Assembly (NCBI RefSeq): GCF_018320785.1
Contig: NC_054870.1
Location: 2,857,199-2,921,198 of the forward strand
Direction: 5' to 3'
Source of the DNA: Cheilinus undulatus
Taxonomy: Eukaryota > Chordata > Actinopteri > Labriformes > Labridae
Length of the DNA: 64,000 bases
This document shows, one piece after another, positions 46,652-55,330 of this stretch. The number at the start of each line of letters is the position of its first letter. Within the stretch, counting starts at the first letter, position 1. The position numbers and the translations under genes are program-made. The notes beneath the pieces were generated by a model. The model ran no database searches, was not told the DNA's origin, and worked only from the letters and a program-made list of their open reading frames with translations.

Positions 46652-46915
46652 TATCTGCACTATGATCACTTGCAGTTGCTGGACTTCCTCACATATTTAA
46701 CAGTGCTAAATTCGGCTGCCTCCGTTTTAGTTTTACTTTGTACTTGTACTTGTATTTTTATATTTATATATTTATGGTTGTCAAACCTATTTTTATATAT
46801 TGTTTTCTTAGATATTTATCAAGCTTTAAAACAGGACCTTGAGGGTGAAATTTCATGCTATCCACATGTAAACGTGTGCAAGTATGACAATAAAACTTCT
46901 TGAATCTTGTATTTC

Positions 46916-47296
46916 CACTTTTATTTGCTTATTCTTTTGTAGATTTATTTTTTTAATTTGGCACTCTCACTCCTCCATGTCTATCTTTTTGTTTACAGTT
47001 TCTGTTTTTCACAAAATTCACATGGGGGCGGGCTTTCCTGGGGTGTTTCCCTATTGGCCAACGAGTTTTTGAGTGACAGCTCAGTCACATTAGATCAGGA
47101 ATCACCACCTAGGTTTGCACAGGGGCCAGATTTTTTTGCTTGGCATTGTGACATTGTGGGACGCCAGACTGTTAATTAAGAAAATAAGATCTATTGAGAT
47201 GTTTGGATTTACTTTGTAATGAACCTTCTTTTTAGGCATTTCCCCCAAAACATTTACTTTTTTTCTGTATTTAAAGGTTTCAAATCAGAATTCAAT
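46916..47296. other. Spacer and 3' flank of the repeat-protein gene
   Basis: Holds a hAT-type fragment near 47093-47130 (TTTGCACAGGGGCCAGATTT), the same phrase as at 26205. A minus-strand AATAAA (plus TTTATT) at about 46919 could end transcripts of the gene at 47297-50377. Confidence 0.45.
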
Positions 47297-50200
47297 TTAA
47301 CACAAATCAGCAGCAGATGAGGGGCAGGTTCTGATGTCATCTACGGTTTTAGCATGTCTCATTCTTAGTACTGGGGGTAAATCCTTTTTTAGTTTAGGCC
47401 ATCTGAATGCCATTTCGGGCTCCTCCTCTTTTGTCTGTTCCGGCAATCTTGGTGGTTGACTGAATGAGCTAATATCAAATGTATAATCCTCCAACTGGAT
47501 CAGGCTCCCTTTGGTCTGGGGTCTAACTGCTTTGTTGCCTACTTCGTCTGGAGAATTCTTTTTGGCCTTGGATTTTGGCCCTGATCTGTCTAAAGGTCTT
47601 GGAACCTGCTTTACATTAGTCCTGGGTCTATCTGTTAATTTCTGTTTCCCATGTGTAAATTTCCTTAAATTTTTGGAGGACAAATCAGTTTTCTTTAATC
47701 TTGACCGTGATCCACTTTCAGATGTTGGACCCTTTTTCTGGATCTGGGCCACTCTAGGCAGAGGTCTCTCTTTGGTTTTTTGTGTCCTATCCGTAAATTT
47801 CTCTGACAGCTTGGAGGGCGGGGTGACTGTTGATTTAAGCACCGATCCAGTTTGAGGTCTTGTGGCCTTGTGAACCTGAATGGCTTTGACCTTGGGTCTG
47901 TCAATGTCTATTGATTTTGCCAGGGGCTTGGGGGGTCTTTTGGGCCCTGGTCTAGTCGAGGGTGTTGAATCTTTCCTCAGAGGCGGAGCAACCTTGGTCT
48001 CTGGTCTCTCTGTATTTTTTTGTGTAGTGTCCGGGGCTTTCTCTGATAGCTTGGAGGACAGAGTGACTGTTGATTTACACCCTGATCCAGTTTGAGGTCT
48101 TGTGACCTTGTAAACCGGGATGGCTTTGACCTGGGTTCTGTCAATGTCTGTTGATCTTGCCAGGGGCTCGGGGGGTCTTTTGGGCCCTGGTCCAGTCGAG
48201 GGTGTTGAATCTTTCCTCAGAGGTGGAGCAACCTTGGTCTCAGGTCTCTCTGTATATTTCTGTGTAGTGCCCGGGGCTTTCTCTGACAGCTTGGAGGACA
48301 GAGTGACTGTTGATTTACACCCTGATCCAGTTTGAGGTCTTGTTGCCTTGTGAACCGGGATGGCTTTGACCTGGGTTCTGTCAATGTCTGTTGATTTTGT
48401 CAGGGGCTTGGGAGGTCTTTTGGGCCCTGGTCCAGTTGAGGGTGTTGAATCTTTCCTTAGAGGCAGGGCAACCTTGGACTCTGGTCTACCTGTAATTTTT
48501 TGTGTAGTGTCCAGGGATTTCTCTGATAGCTTGCAGGGCGGAGTGACTGTTGATTTAAGCCCTGATCCAGTTCGAGGTCTTGTGGCCTCTTGAACCAGGG
48601 TGGCATTGACCTGGGGTCTGTCAATGTCAGTTGATTTTGCCAGGAGCCTTGGGGGGCTTTTTGGCCCTGGTTCAGTTAAGGGTGTTGGGACCTCCTGCCT
48701 TGGTGGGGTAACTTTGGTCTCTGGTCTCTCTGTAATTTTTTGTGTAGAGTCCAGGGATTTCTCTGATAGCTTGCAGGGCGGAGTGACTGTTGATTTAAGC
48801 CCTGATCCAGTTGTAGGTCTTGTGGCCTCTTGAACCAGGGTGGCATTGACCTGGGGTCTGTCAATGTCAGTTGATTTTGCCAGGAGCCTTGGGGGGCTTT
48901 TTGGCCCTGGTTCAGTCAAGGGTGTTGGGACCTCCTGCCTTGGTGGGGTAACTTTGGTCTCTGGTCTCTCTGTAATTTTTTGTGTAGAGTCCAGGGATTT
49001 CTCTGATAGCTTGCAGGGCGGAGTGACTGTTGAATCTGGCCCTGATCCAGTTGTAGGTCTTGTGGCCTCTTGAACCAGGGTGGCATTGACCTGGGGTCTG
49101 TCACTGTCAGTTGATTTTGCCAGGGGCTTGGGGGCCGTTTTGGGCCCTGGTCCAGCTGAGGGTGTTGGGACCTCCTGCCTAGGTGGGGTAACCTTGGCCT
49201 GGGGTCTCTCTGTAATTTTTTGTGTGCTGTCAGGGGATTTCTCCGGGGATGGAGTGACTGTAGCGCTGCACTTAAGTCTTTGACATATTTTCCCTAGACG
49301 GCCTGTTAATGACTTCCAAATTTTGGAAAATTTACATGTTTTAGATTTCAGAACTGATGCACTAGGAGTAAATGATTCCCTGTTCTCAGTTTTTTCTAAA
49401 ATTACTTGGGGTCTTATTTGTGTAGTGTCCGAGGATTTTTCTGACAGCTTGTAGGACGGAGTGACTGTTGATTCTGGCCCTGATCCGGTTTGTGGTCTTG
49501 TGGCCTTGTGAACCGGGGTGGCACTGACCTGGGGTCTGTCACTGTCAGTTGATTTTGCCAGGGGCTTGGGGCGCGTTTTGGGCCCTGGTCCAGTTGAGGG
49601 TGTTGGGACCTCCTGCCTAGGTGGGGTAACCTTGGCCTGGGGTCTGTCACTGTCTGTTGATTTTGCCAGGGGCTTGGGGGATCTTTTGGGCCCTGGTCCA
49701 GTAGAGGATGTTGGGACCTTCTTCGGAGGCAGGGCAACCTCGGCCTCGGGTCTCTCTGTAATTTTTTGTGTGCTGTCTGTAAATTTCTCTGACAGCTTGG
49801 AGGATGGAGTGACTGTTGCTCTGCTCTTACGTCTTTCACATATTATCTGTAGACTGTCTACTACTGAGTTCAAAATTTTGGAGGACTTACATGTTTTAGA
49901 TTTTGGAACTGATGCACTAGGAGTAAATGATACCCTGTTTTCAGTTTTTTCTAAAATTACTTGGGGTCTTATTTGTGTAGAGTCCGGGGATTTCTCTGAC
50001 AGCTTGTAGGACGGAGTGACTGTTGATTCTGGCCCTGATCCGGTTTGTGGTCTTGTGGCCTTGTGAACCGGGGTGGCATTGACCTGGGGTCTGTCACTGT
50101 CAGTTGATTTTGTCAGGGGCTTGGGGGGCGTTCTGGGCCCTGGTCCAGTTGAGGGTGTTGGGACCTCCTGCCTAGGTGGGGTAACCTTGGCCTGGGGTCT

Positions 50201-50377
50201 CTCTGTAACTTTTTCTGTGCTTTCCGGGCCTTTCTCCGGGGATGGAGTGACTGTGGCTCTGCACTTAATTTTTTGAAATATTTTCCCTAGCCCACCTGTT
50301 ATTGTTTTCCAAATTCTGGAGAACTTACATGTTTCAGATTTCGGGGGCTGGCCCTGGGAACCCACTGTTTCTGACAT
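47297..50377 (-). CDS. Unrecognised 1026-residue Pro/Thr/Lys-rich repeat protein
   Basis: I do not recognise this gene. A single uninterrupted frame encodes a basic, low-complexity, probably disordered protein. N-terminus: MSETVGSQGQPPKSETCKF, then a roughly 30-residue unit (IWKTITGGLGKIFQKIKC and two variants), possibly amphipathic. Most of the rest is about eight tandem 80-residue (240-bp) repeats built from TERPQAKVTPPRQEVPTPST, GPGPKTPPKPLAKSTDSDRP, QVNATPVHKATRPQTGSGP and STVTPSYKLSEKS. A unique C-terminus (about 930-1026) has DYTFDISSFSQPP, FRWPKLKKDLPPV and DDIRTC, with no repeats. No signal peptide or membrane segment. The start is the first Met after upstream stops and has G at -3. 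Eight diverged repeats with no stop and unique ends favour a real gene, but a repeat unit divisible by three weakens that argument. Confidence 0.6.
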   Translation of the reverse strand: MSETVGSQGQPPKSETCKFSRIWKTITGGLGKIFQKIKCRATVTPSPEKGPESTEKVTERPQAKVTPPRQEVPTPSTGPGPRTPPKPLTKSTDSDRPQVNATPVHKATRPQTGSGPESTVTPSYKLSEKSPDSTQIRPQVILEKTENRVSFTPSASVPKSKTCKSSKILNSVVDSLQIICERRKSRATVTPSSKLSEKFTDSTQKITERPEAEVALPPKKVPTSSTGPGPKRSPKPLAKSTDSDRPQAKVTPPRQEVPTPSTGPGPKTRPKPLAKSTDSDRPQVSATPVHKATRPQTGSGPESTVTPSYKLSEKSSDTTQIRPQVILEKTENRESFTPSASVLKSKTCKFSKIWKSLTGRLGKICQRLKCSATVTPSPEKSPDSTQKITERPQAKVTPPRQEVPTPSAGPGPKTAPKPLAKSTDSDRPQVNATLVQEATRPTTGSGPDSTVTPPCKLSEKSLDSTQKITERPETKVTPPRQEVPTPLTEPGPKSPPRLLAKSTDIDRPQVNATLVQEATRPTTGSGLKSTVTPPCKLSEKSLDSTQKITERPETKVTPPRQEVPTPLTEPGPKSPPRLLAKSTDIDRPQVNATLVQEATRPRTGSGLKSTVTPPCKLSEKSLDTTQKITGRPESKVALPLRKDSTPSTGPGPKRPPKPLTKSTDIDRTQVKAIPVHKATRPQTGSGCKSTVTLSSKLSEKAPGTTQKYTERPETKVAPPLRKDSTPSTGPGPKRPPEPLARSTDIDRTQVKAIPVYKVTRPQTGSGCKSTVTLSSKLSEKAPDTTQKNTERPETKVAPPLRKDSTPSTRPGPKRPPKPLAKSIDIDRPKVKAIQVHKATRPQTGSVLKSTVTPPSKLSEKFTDRTQKTKERPLPRVAQIQKKGPTSESGSRSRLKKTDLSSKNLRKFTHGKQKLTDRPRTNVKQVPRPLDRSGPKSKAKKNSPDEVGNKAVRPQTKGSLIQLEDYTFDISSFSQPPRLPEQTKEEEPEMAFRWPKLKKDLPPVLRMRHAKTVDDIRTCPSSAADLC
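47880..50120 (-). repeat. Tandem 240-bp coding repeats
   Basis: The phrase coding D-R-P-Q-V-(N/S/K)-A recurs eight times, mostly at 240-bp spacing (47880, 48120, 48360, 48600, 48840, 49080, then 49518 and 50073 with the N-terminal-type unit interposed). The 48600-48839 and 48840-49079 copies are nearly identical; the outer ones are diverged. Opposite-strand frames of 60-77 codons at the same period are shadows. Confidence 0.9.
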
Positions 50378-50609
50378 GTCTTTATTGGTTGTAAAGATAG
50401 CTTGGCTCTAATATCTCCAGCCAGAATACTCTAAATCATAAAATTATCAATTCATAAAAACTACTACTATCCGGTACTACTATTATTTATGTTTTTTTAA
50501 TTAGCAGTGGTTCTGGGATCCAAGCAATTAAAGCTTTTATCTTGGGGCTCTGGGGGAATCCCCACTCATGACGTCATCAATGACATGCGCGCGCATTTCA
50601 GCAACGTAA
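50378..50609. promoter_or_regulatory. Putative divergent promoter
   Basis: The gap between the repeat-protein start (minus) and the THAP exon (plus) contains GACGTCATCAATGACA and GCGCGCGC at 50571-50595, i.e. CRE-like and CpG-rich motifs, and no transposon ends. Its role as a shared promoter is inferred only from layout. Confidence 0.35.
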
Positions 50610-50872
50610 GTGGCTCTCTGCTCCATCTACTGCGCGTTAGCGAAACTTTGTTCTAAAAATAAAGTTATCAGAAAATTAAAAATATGTGGTTGTTGCGCGG
50701 TCAGTTGTCAGAATCGGTATTCCAACCGTGGACTAAAGTTCTGCAGAATTCCGACAGGATCCCGACGTTTCAGAGCATCCGGAAGCGTCTGTGGCTGCAG
50801 GCTATCAGACCAGTCGACTGGACCGAAGGTACCATCAGAGATGCTCGCGTTTGCCGCACCCACTTCATATCA
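50610..50872 (+). pseudogene. THAP-domain exon with a frameshift
   Basis: One frame reads CCAVSCQNRYSNRGLKFCRI, the start of a THAP zinc finger (C-x2-4-C and the RI/RFP block). The next frame over reads IRKRLWLQAIRPVDWTEGTI then RDARVCRTHFISG, the second half with the conserved W, C-x2-H and a donor GGTAAGT at 50872. The two halves join only if a frameshift near 50745-50785 is bridged, so this exon is broken or contains a sequence error. THAP fingers bind DNA and occur in host regulators and P-element-like transposases; no partner exon was found. It diverges from the repeat-protein gene with about 230 bp between them. Confidence 0.7.
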
Positions 50873-51173
50873 GGTAAGTTCTAACTACACCTTCATAAAG
50901 CTAGAAAACAGTTTGATGAACTGTACATGAAAAAACATCATCACGTTTTAACGCCGCCAACTATTAATGTTAATGTTAACGTTAGCTAACGTTAGCTAGT
51001 AAACAAACAGAGGTGAGGCGTCATTGAACTCAAGTAGTCCGCTGTGTTTGTTTATAAGAGACAAAGCCAGAAACTCCAGGCAAAGATGGAAAGACACTAA
51101 TAATTTGACTTTCTACTGAAATTTTCTTTGCATTGCTATGATTTTTTTGCCTAAGCGTTTACAGTGTTTAAAT

Positions 51174-52815
51174 CAGTGGTTTTCAAACTGTTTTCACCCA
51201 AGGCACACCTAAGCTTAAAGCCAAAATCTCAAGGCACACCATATTCATATCAGTACCAAATAGACTTTTTAAATAATAGAACAGTCAAGGCGGCTGTAAG
51301 GGGGATAAAGGGGAGAGCTTTCTGGGGCTCAGACTACTGGGGGTGGCAAAGGTGGTAAAAATTGATTAAAGTGATGATAAAACATGGCAAAATTGGGCAA
51401 AAAGTCGCAAGACAAAGTCAAAAATGGTTAACAATTGGCATTGGCAAAAATGGGTTACAAGTGGCCTAAGGGGTTATATGTAGTAAAAATGTGGTTTAAA
51501 AGTGGTTAAAAATTGGGCAAAAAAGTGGCCAAACAAAGGCAAAGTGAGTGAAAATTGGCAGGAAGGTGGCAAAAATAGGCTGATAGTGTCAAAAAGGTGG
51601 CAAAATAGGTTGCAAGTGGCAGAAAAGTGTCAAAAAGGGTTGAAGTTGCTTAAAGGTGGTCAAAAATGGCCAAAATGGCAAAATATTAACAAAAACTGGC
51701 AAAAGGTAGGAAAAATTGGTTTAATGTGGCAGATGTTCCAAAAAAGTTGCAGGAATGGACCAAAAATATTTTTAAAAGTTTCACAAGTACAAAAAAGCAG
51801 AAAACATGGTTTAGGTTGACAAAATAAGTGGCAAAATGGGTAGAAAAATTGGTTAATTTGGTTAAAAGTAGCATGAATAATAATAATTTCAACTCATTAA
51901 TAGCTTACTTAATGAGGTAATTGTTAGCCAGGATGCTAGCATCAATGCTACTGATCCAACACATATACTCATCAATAAATCATAACTGGGGAGGACCCAT
52001 TCTCTGGGTTTTTTCCAGGGCCCAGCCAGATCCCCAAAGCACTAGTGATGGGAAGTTCAGCTCTTTTCAGAGAGCCGGCTCTTTTGGCTCGGCTCCCAAA
52101 GAAGAGCCAGCTCTTTTGACTCCCTGACAGCTCTTTATTTATGATCTTTTGTAGCAGGCTTAGCAGGTCCGTCCCTAATAACGGCCCCACTTCCGTTGTG
52201 TTGTGAGTTTTTATTTGCATCTGCTGCACCAAGTTTTTGTATTTTTGTGCTGTTGTGGAATCTGGTTGCCTCCGCGCTGTGCCGAGTTTATGTATCCTTG
52301 CACGGCGCTGAGTGTTTGTATTCATGTGCCGCAGCAAGTTTTTGTGTTTGTGTTTTTCTCAAATGTCGTCGTTTTCTTTCTTTTTGCAAAGCGTTTTGAA
52401 TTTGCATTCGTGTGAGACTTCTCGGCCACCGTACCGAGCAGATGTAGACCCGTATTTGCACATGCGCAGTACAAATCGGGTTTCCGGGACGTATTGGGTA
52501 TCGACACCTCCCCTCTCTTTTCACATAATGGTATAATTCTTTATCCTCACATGTGATTGACCACATGGTCGCCATGCTGGCCAATCAAAACAAAGTTCTG
52601 ACCAGAGCTGGGGCTGAGCACTGTGAGCGCTAAGCAGTGGAAGGGAAAAACACTGGGAGCCGGCTCTCACTTTATGCGAGCCGGCTCTTCTGATTCACTA
52701 CAAAGCATTGGCTCTCAGCGCCGCAGCTTTTGAGCATGACCCATCACTACAAGGCACCCCTTGACTTGCCTCAAGGCACACTAGTGTGCCTTGCCACACC
52801 ATTTGAGAACCACTG
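51174..52815. mobile_element. hAT element, 1642 bp, exact 8-bp TSD
   Basis: Left end CAGTGGTTTTCAAACTG, right end (minus) CAGTGGTTCTCAAATGG. GTTTAAAT flanks both sides (51166-51173 and 52816-52823). Subterminal AAGGCACACC blocks occur at both ends, a hallmark of this fish family. The interior is a degenerate GGCAAAAATGG-type repeat (51360-51860) and a second, nested hAT element. No transposase. Confidence 0.95.
52043..52749. mobile_element. Nested hAT element, 707 bp
   Basis: Ends TAGTGATGGGAAGTTCAG and ATGACCCATCACTA; the first ten bases form a perfect inverted repeat (TAGTGATGGG/CCCATCACTA). Flanking octamers CAAAGCAC (52035-52042) and CAAGGCAC (52750-52757) differ at one base. Subterminal GAGCCGGCTCTT repeats occur near both ends. 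It inserted into the element at 51174-52815. Confidence 0.9.
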
Positions 52816-52915
52816 GTTTAAATAATAAAGCCACAAAACAACAGAGTGATTTTGAAAGAGGAATTTGTTGTTAAAACAGTTAGGGTATACATTCATCAAT
52901 CCCTTTATAATCACA

Positions 52916-53165
52916 TACAGCGTCATGAAATAGTATTTGCCCCTTCCTGATTCCTAAATTTTGTTTGTATTTTTTTTTGCATATTTATCACACTTAAATG
53001 TTTCAGATCATCAAACCAATTTTATTATCTCACAAAGACAAAATGCAGTGTCTAAATGAAGGTTTTATTTATTAATGGGAAAACAATCTTAACCTATCTG
53101 GCCCATGTGAAAAAGTAATTGCCCCTTGAACCTAATAACTGGTTGTGCCCCCCTAGGCCAAGAGT
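52916..53165. mobile_element. Tc1-like element fragment
   Basis: Begins CAGCGTCATGAAATAGTATT, followed by TGCCCCTTCCTGATT, and has AAAAAGTAATTGCCCCTTGA at 53111; these are end and subterminal phrases of a common fish Tc1/mariner family. Truncated. Confidence 0.6.
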
Positions 53166-53808
53166 GTATGGCTGCAGCCCAGAGACCTCTGAAATACAGA
53201 CCTCTAGGAGGTGACAGCGATTGTTTATATATAGTTTTTAATATTAAATGAAGAGGAAATACCTTCTTTTCTTAAAATGAAAGATAACGTCTGGTCCTGT
53301 CTATTTCGTTTATATAAACGAAGAGGAAATACTTCTAACTTTCAAAGTCAAATGTCATAACTGGTCGCATTGTATGAATAGTTTTATCATGTATTTTAAT
53401 ATTTTTATTTCAGTTTGAATTCAGAGGACATACTTATAATTTTCAAAGAAAAGGATAGCGTACGAGGAGCTCTTGGACTTCTTGTCTTGTATGTTATTTT
53501 TTTTATGTAGACTTTTTTTAAATTAAGAGGAATATGGGACAATATTCTTCATTATCTATGCATTTATGGATATTGGTGTTTTAATATTTCATAGTTAATT
53601 CAGATAAACTATGTGATCTATTATTCATATACTTCTGATTTTGTTATCTTTACCTTTGCGAGGATTTATCTTTATAATTTATGAGAATATTAGAGCCTTT
53701 TTAAAGAATACTCCCACCCTTTCCAAGCTTCTCTCTTCTAGTTTTAGGCATAAAGTACTAGCCTGTAAACAATAAGAACAGAACATTTCCATCATGATTT
53801 ATTTATAA
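53166..53808. other. AT-rich spacer with a loose repeat
   Basis: GAAGAGGAAATAC occurs at 53250 and 53317, with weaker versions at about 53418 and 53524 (TTCAGAGGACATAC, TTAAGAGGAATATG). No gene is seen. Confidence 0.4.
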
Positions 53809-54805
53809 CAGGGGTTTTCAAAGTGTATGAGAGTGAGCCTCCCCTAAGAAGAAATTATCCATTCGGTGGAGCCCCACCCACAAAAATGATTCAAATTGAA
53901 AAAAGAATTAAACAACAACATTTCAAACATATATGTCTAATCTTAAAACATTTTCAACATTAATATATTTGGATGTTTTGGTTTGCAAATGTCCTTAAAC
54001 ACCCCCTTTTCATATTGTTTTGGCCATTTTACAACTTCTTTCTGCCTCTTTTCCCCCATTTTTTCCCACCTTTATCCCATTTTTGCCCATTTAAGCTACC
54101 TTTCATCATTAGATATCCCTATTTTCCACTTTTTTTGCTCATTTTTGCTATGTCTTTTTGCCACTTTTTCCCAGTTTTTGCCACTATTTATCCATTTAAG
54201 CTACCCAGCGCCATTAAATACCCCTTGTTTCCTTTTTTCACAATTTTTGCCTCTTCTCTTGGCCATTTTTTCCCACTTTTTTCCCTTTTTCACAATTTTT
54301 TCCACTTTATGCCCATTTAAACTACCCTTTGCCATTACATACCACTTATTTCCTCTTTTTTTGCCCATTTTTTCCACTCTTGACTGCTTGTTGCCCATTT
54401 AGGTCATTTTCCATTCATTTTTTTTGTCACTTCTCACCCATTTCTGCTACTTTTTGACAATTTTTCCACTTTTTCTCCCCATTTTCACCCATTTTTTGCT
54501 GCTTTTTGATCATTTTGCCACCTTTAACTTATTTTTACTACTACTTCAAGCTGTTTTTGCCACTTTTCACCTCTTAGATTGTGGCTCTTGCAAAGGTATC
54601 TTTTTCCAACAGTTTGGCTCTTTGGTTGAGTAACACTGCTCTATAGCGTAGTCCCTATAGTAACTATAAGTTTATCCATTTTGCTCAATGCACAGCAGAG
54701 GTTCGCAAAGCAAATCACCTTTTTTCTGGTTTATGGTTCCATGCCTCCCCTGAAGCTCTGTGGGGCCCCCCAGGGGAGGCCTGCCTCGCATTTTGAAAAC
54801 CACTG
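53809..54805. mobile_element. hAT-like element with T-rich degenerate core
   Basis: Left end CAGGGGTTTTCAAAGTGT and right end GCATTTTGAAAACCACTG are inverted; subterminal GAGCCTCCCCTAAGAAG and GGGGCCCCCCAGGGGAGGCC lie near the ends. No matching 8-bp duplication is seen. The core (53990-54570) is a CCCATTTTTGCCACTTTT-type degenerate repeat that generates chance open frames. Confidence 0.7.
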
Positions 54806-54884
54806 TTGCCATGTGCCTAAATAAGAAGGAGGGATAACATATCTGCCTGTCTGTATGCTTTAGCGAAAAGCGATTACAGACAAC

Positions 54885-55322
54885 TAGGGATGCATGATAT
54901 TATCGGTTTGGTATCGGTATCGGCAGATATTAGCTTAAAAAGGCAAATGTCGATATTGGCAGATATCAAACCTTGTGCCAATATTTACATCCGATATTTT
55001 GCCTGTGTATTTTAGCATACATCAACTGTAAATTTTGTTCATACTGATAAATGGGAGGAGTTTTAGGTTGAACCAACAGACCTATGCCAGTTGAGATCTT
55101 TTTTTTTTTCGTATATCCTCATTCTTTAAACTTTAAAGTGTTTTAGAGGATTAAAGTTTGCTTCCGTGGTCATCCTCAAACCTTAACGTGTGTCAAAAAG
55201 GGCCAAAATTTCTTGCCTGAAAGCATAATTGAATATCGGTATTGATATCAGTATCGGCTAAAAGGAATCTGTAAATATCAGCATATCGGATATCAGCAAA
55301 AATCCAATATTGTACATCCCTA
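54885..55322. mobile_element. hAT MITE, 438 bp, exact 8-bp TSD
   Basis: Ends TAGGGATGCATGATATTATC and AATATTGTACATCCCTA, with GTATCGGTATCGGC repeats next to them. CAGACAAC flanks both sides exactly (54877-54884 and 55323-55330). Confidence 0.95.
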
Positions 55323-55330
55323 CAGACAAC

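Larger units (their letters stand above)
45800..46915 (+). mobile_element. LINE tail interrupted by NMRK retrocopy and MITE
   Basis: 45830-45932 has the LINE ORF2 terminal block (GGCTGCGGAGTATTC...AGGAACAGCTTCTTCCCGGA...AGACTGTTGAACTC). 46654-46915 looks like the matching 3' UTR: CTGCACTATGATCACTTGCA, TTGTACTTGTACTTGTATTT and the end TGACAATAAAACTTCTTGAA, an AATAAA-containing LINE terminus. Between them lie a nicotinamide riboside kinase cDNA segment and a Tc1 MITE. All three LINE/NMRK parts are in the same orientation. Confidence 0.65.

Noticed and set aside
47511..50276. Series of 60-160-codon plus-strand frames (MALTWGLSMSVDFAR-like)
   Set aside because: They are the complement of the 240-bp repeats in the minus-strand gene and recur only because the repeat does.
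51502..51819. 105-codon Lys/Trp/Asn-rich frame
   Set aside because: Derived from the degenerate GGCAAAAATGG repeat in a hAT element.
53973..54402. 115- and 139-codon Phe/Pro/Leu-rich frames
   Set aside because: They come from the T-rich degenerate core of a hAT element; the overlapping frames have the same composition.
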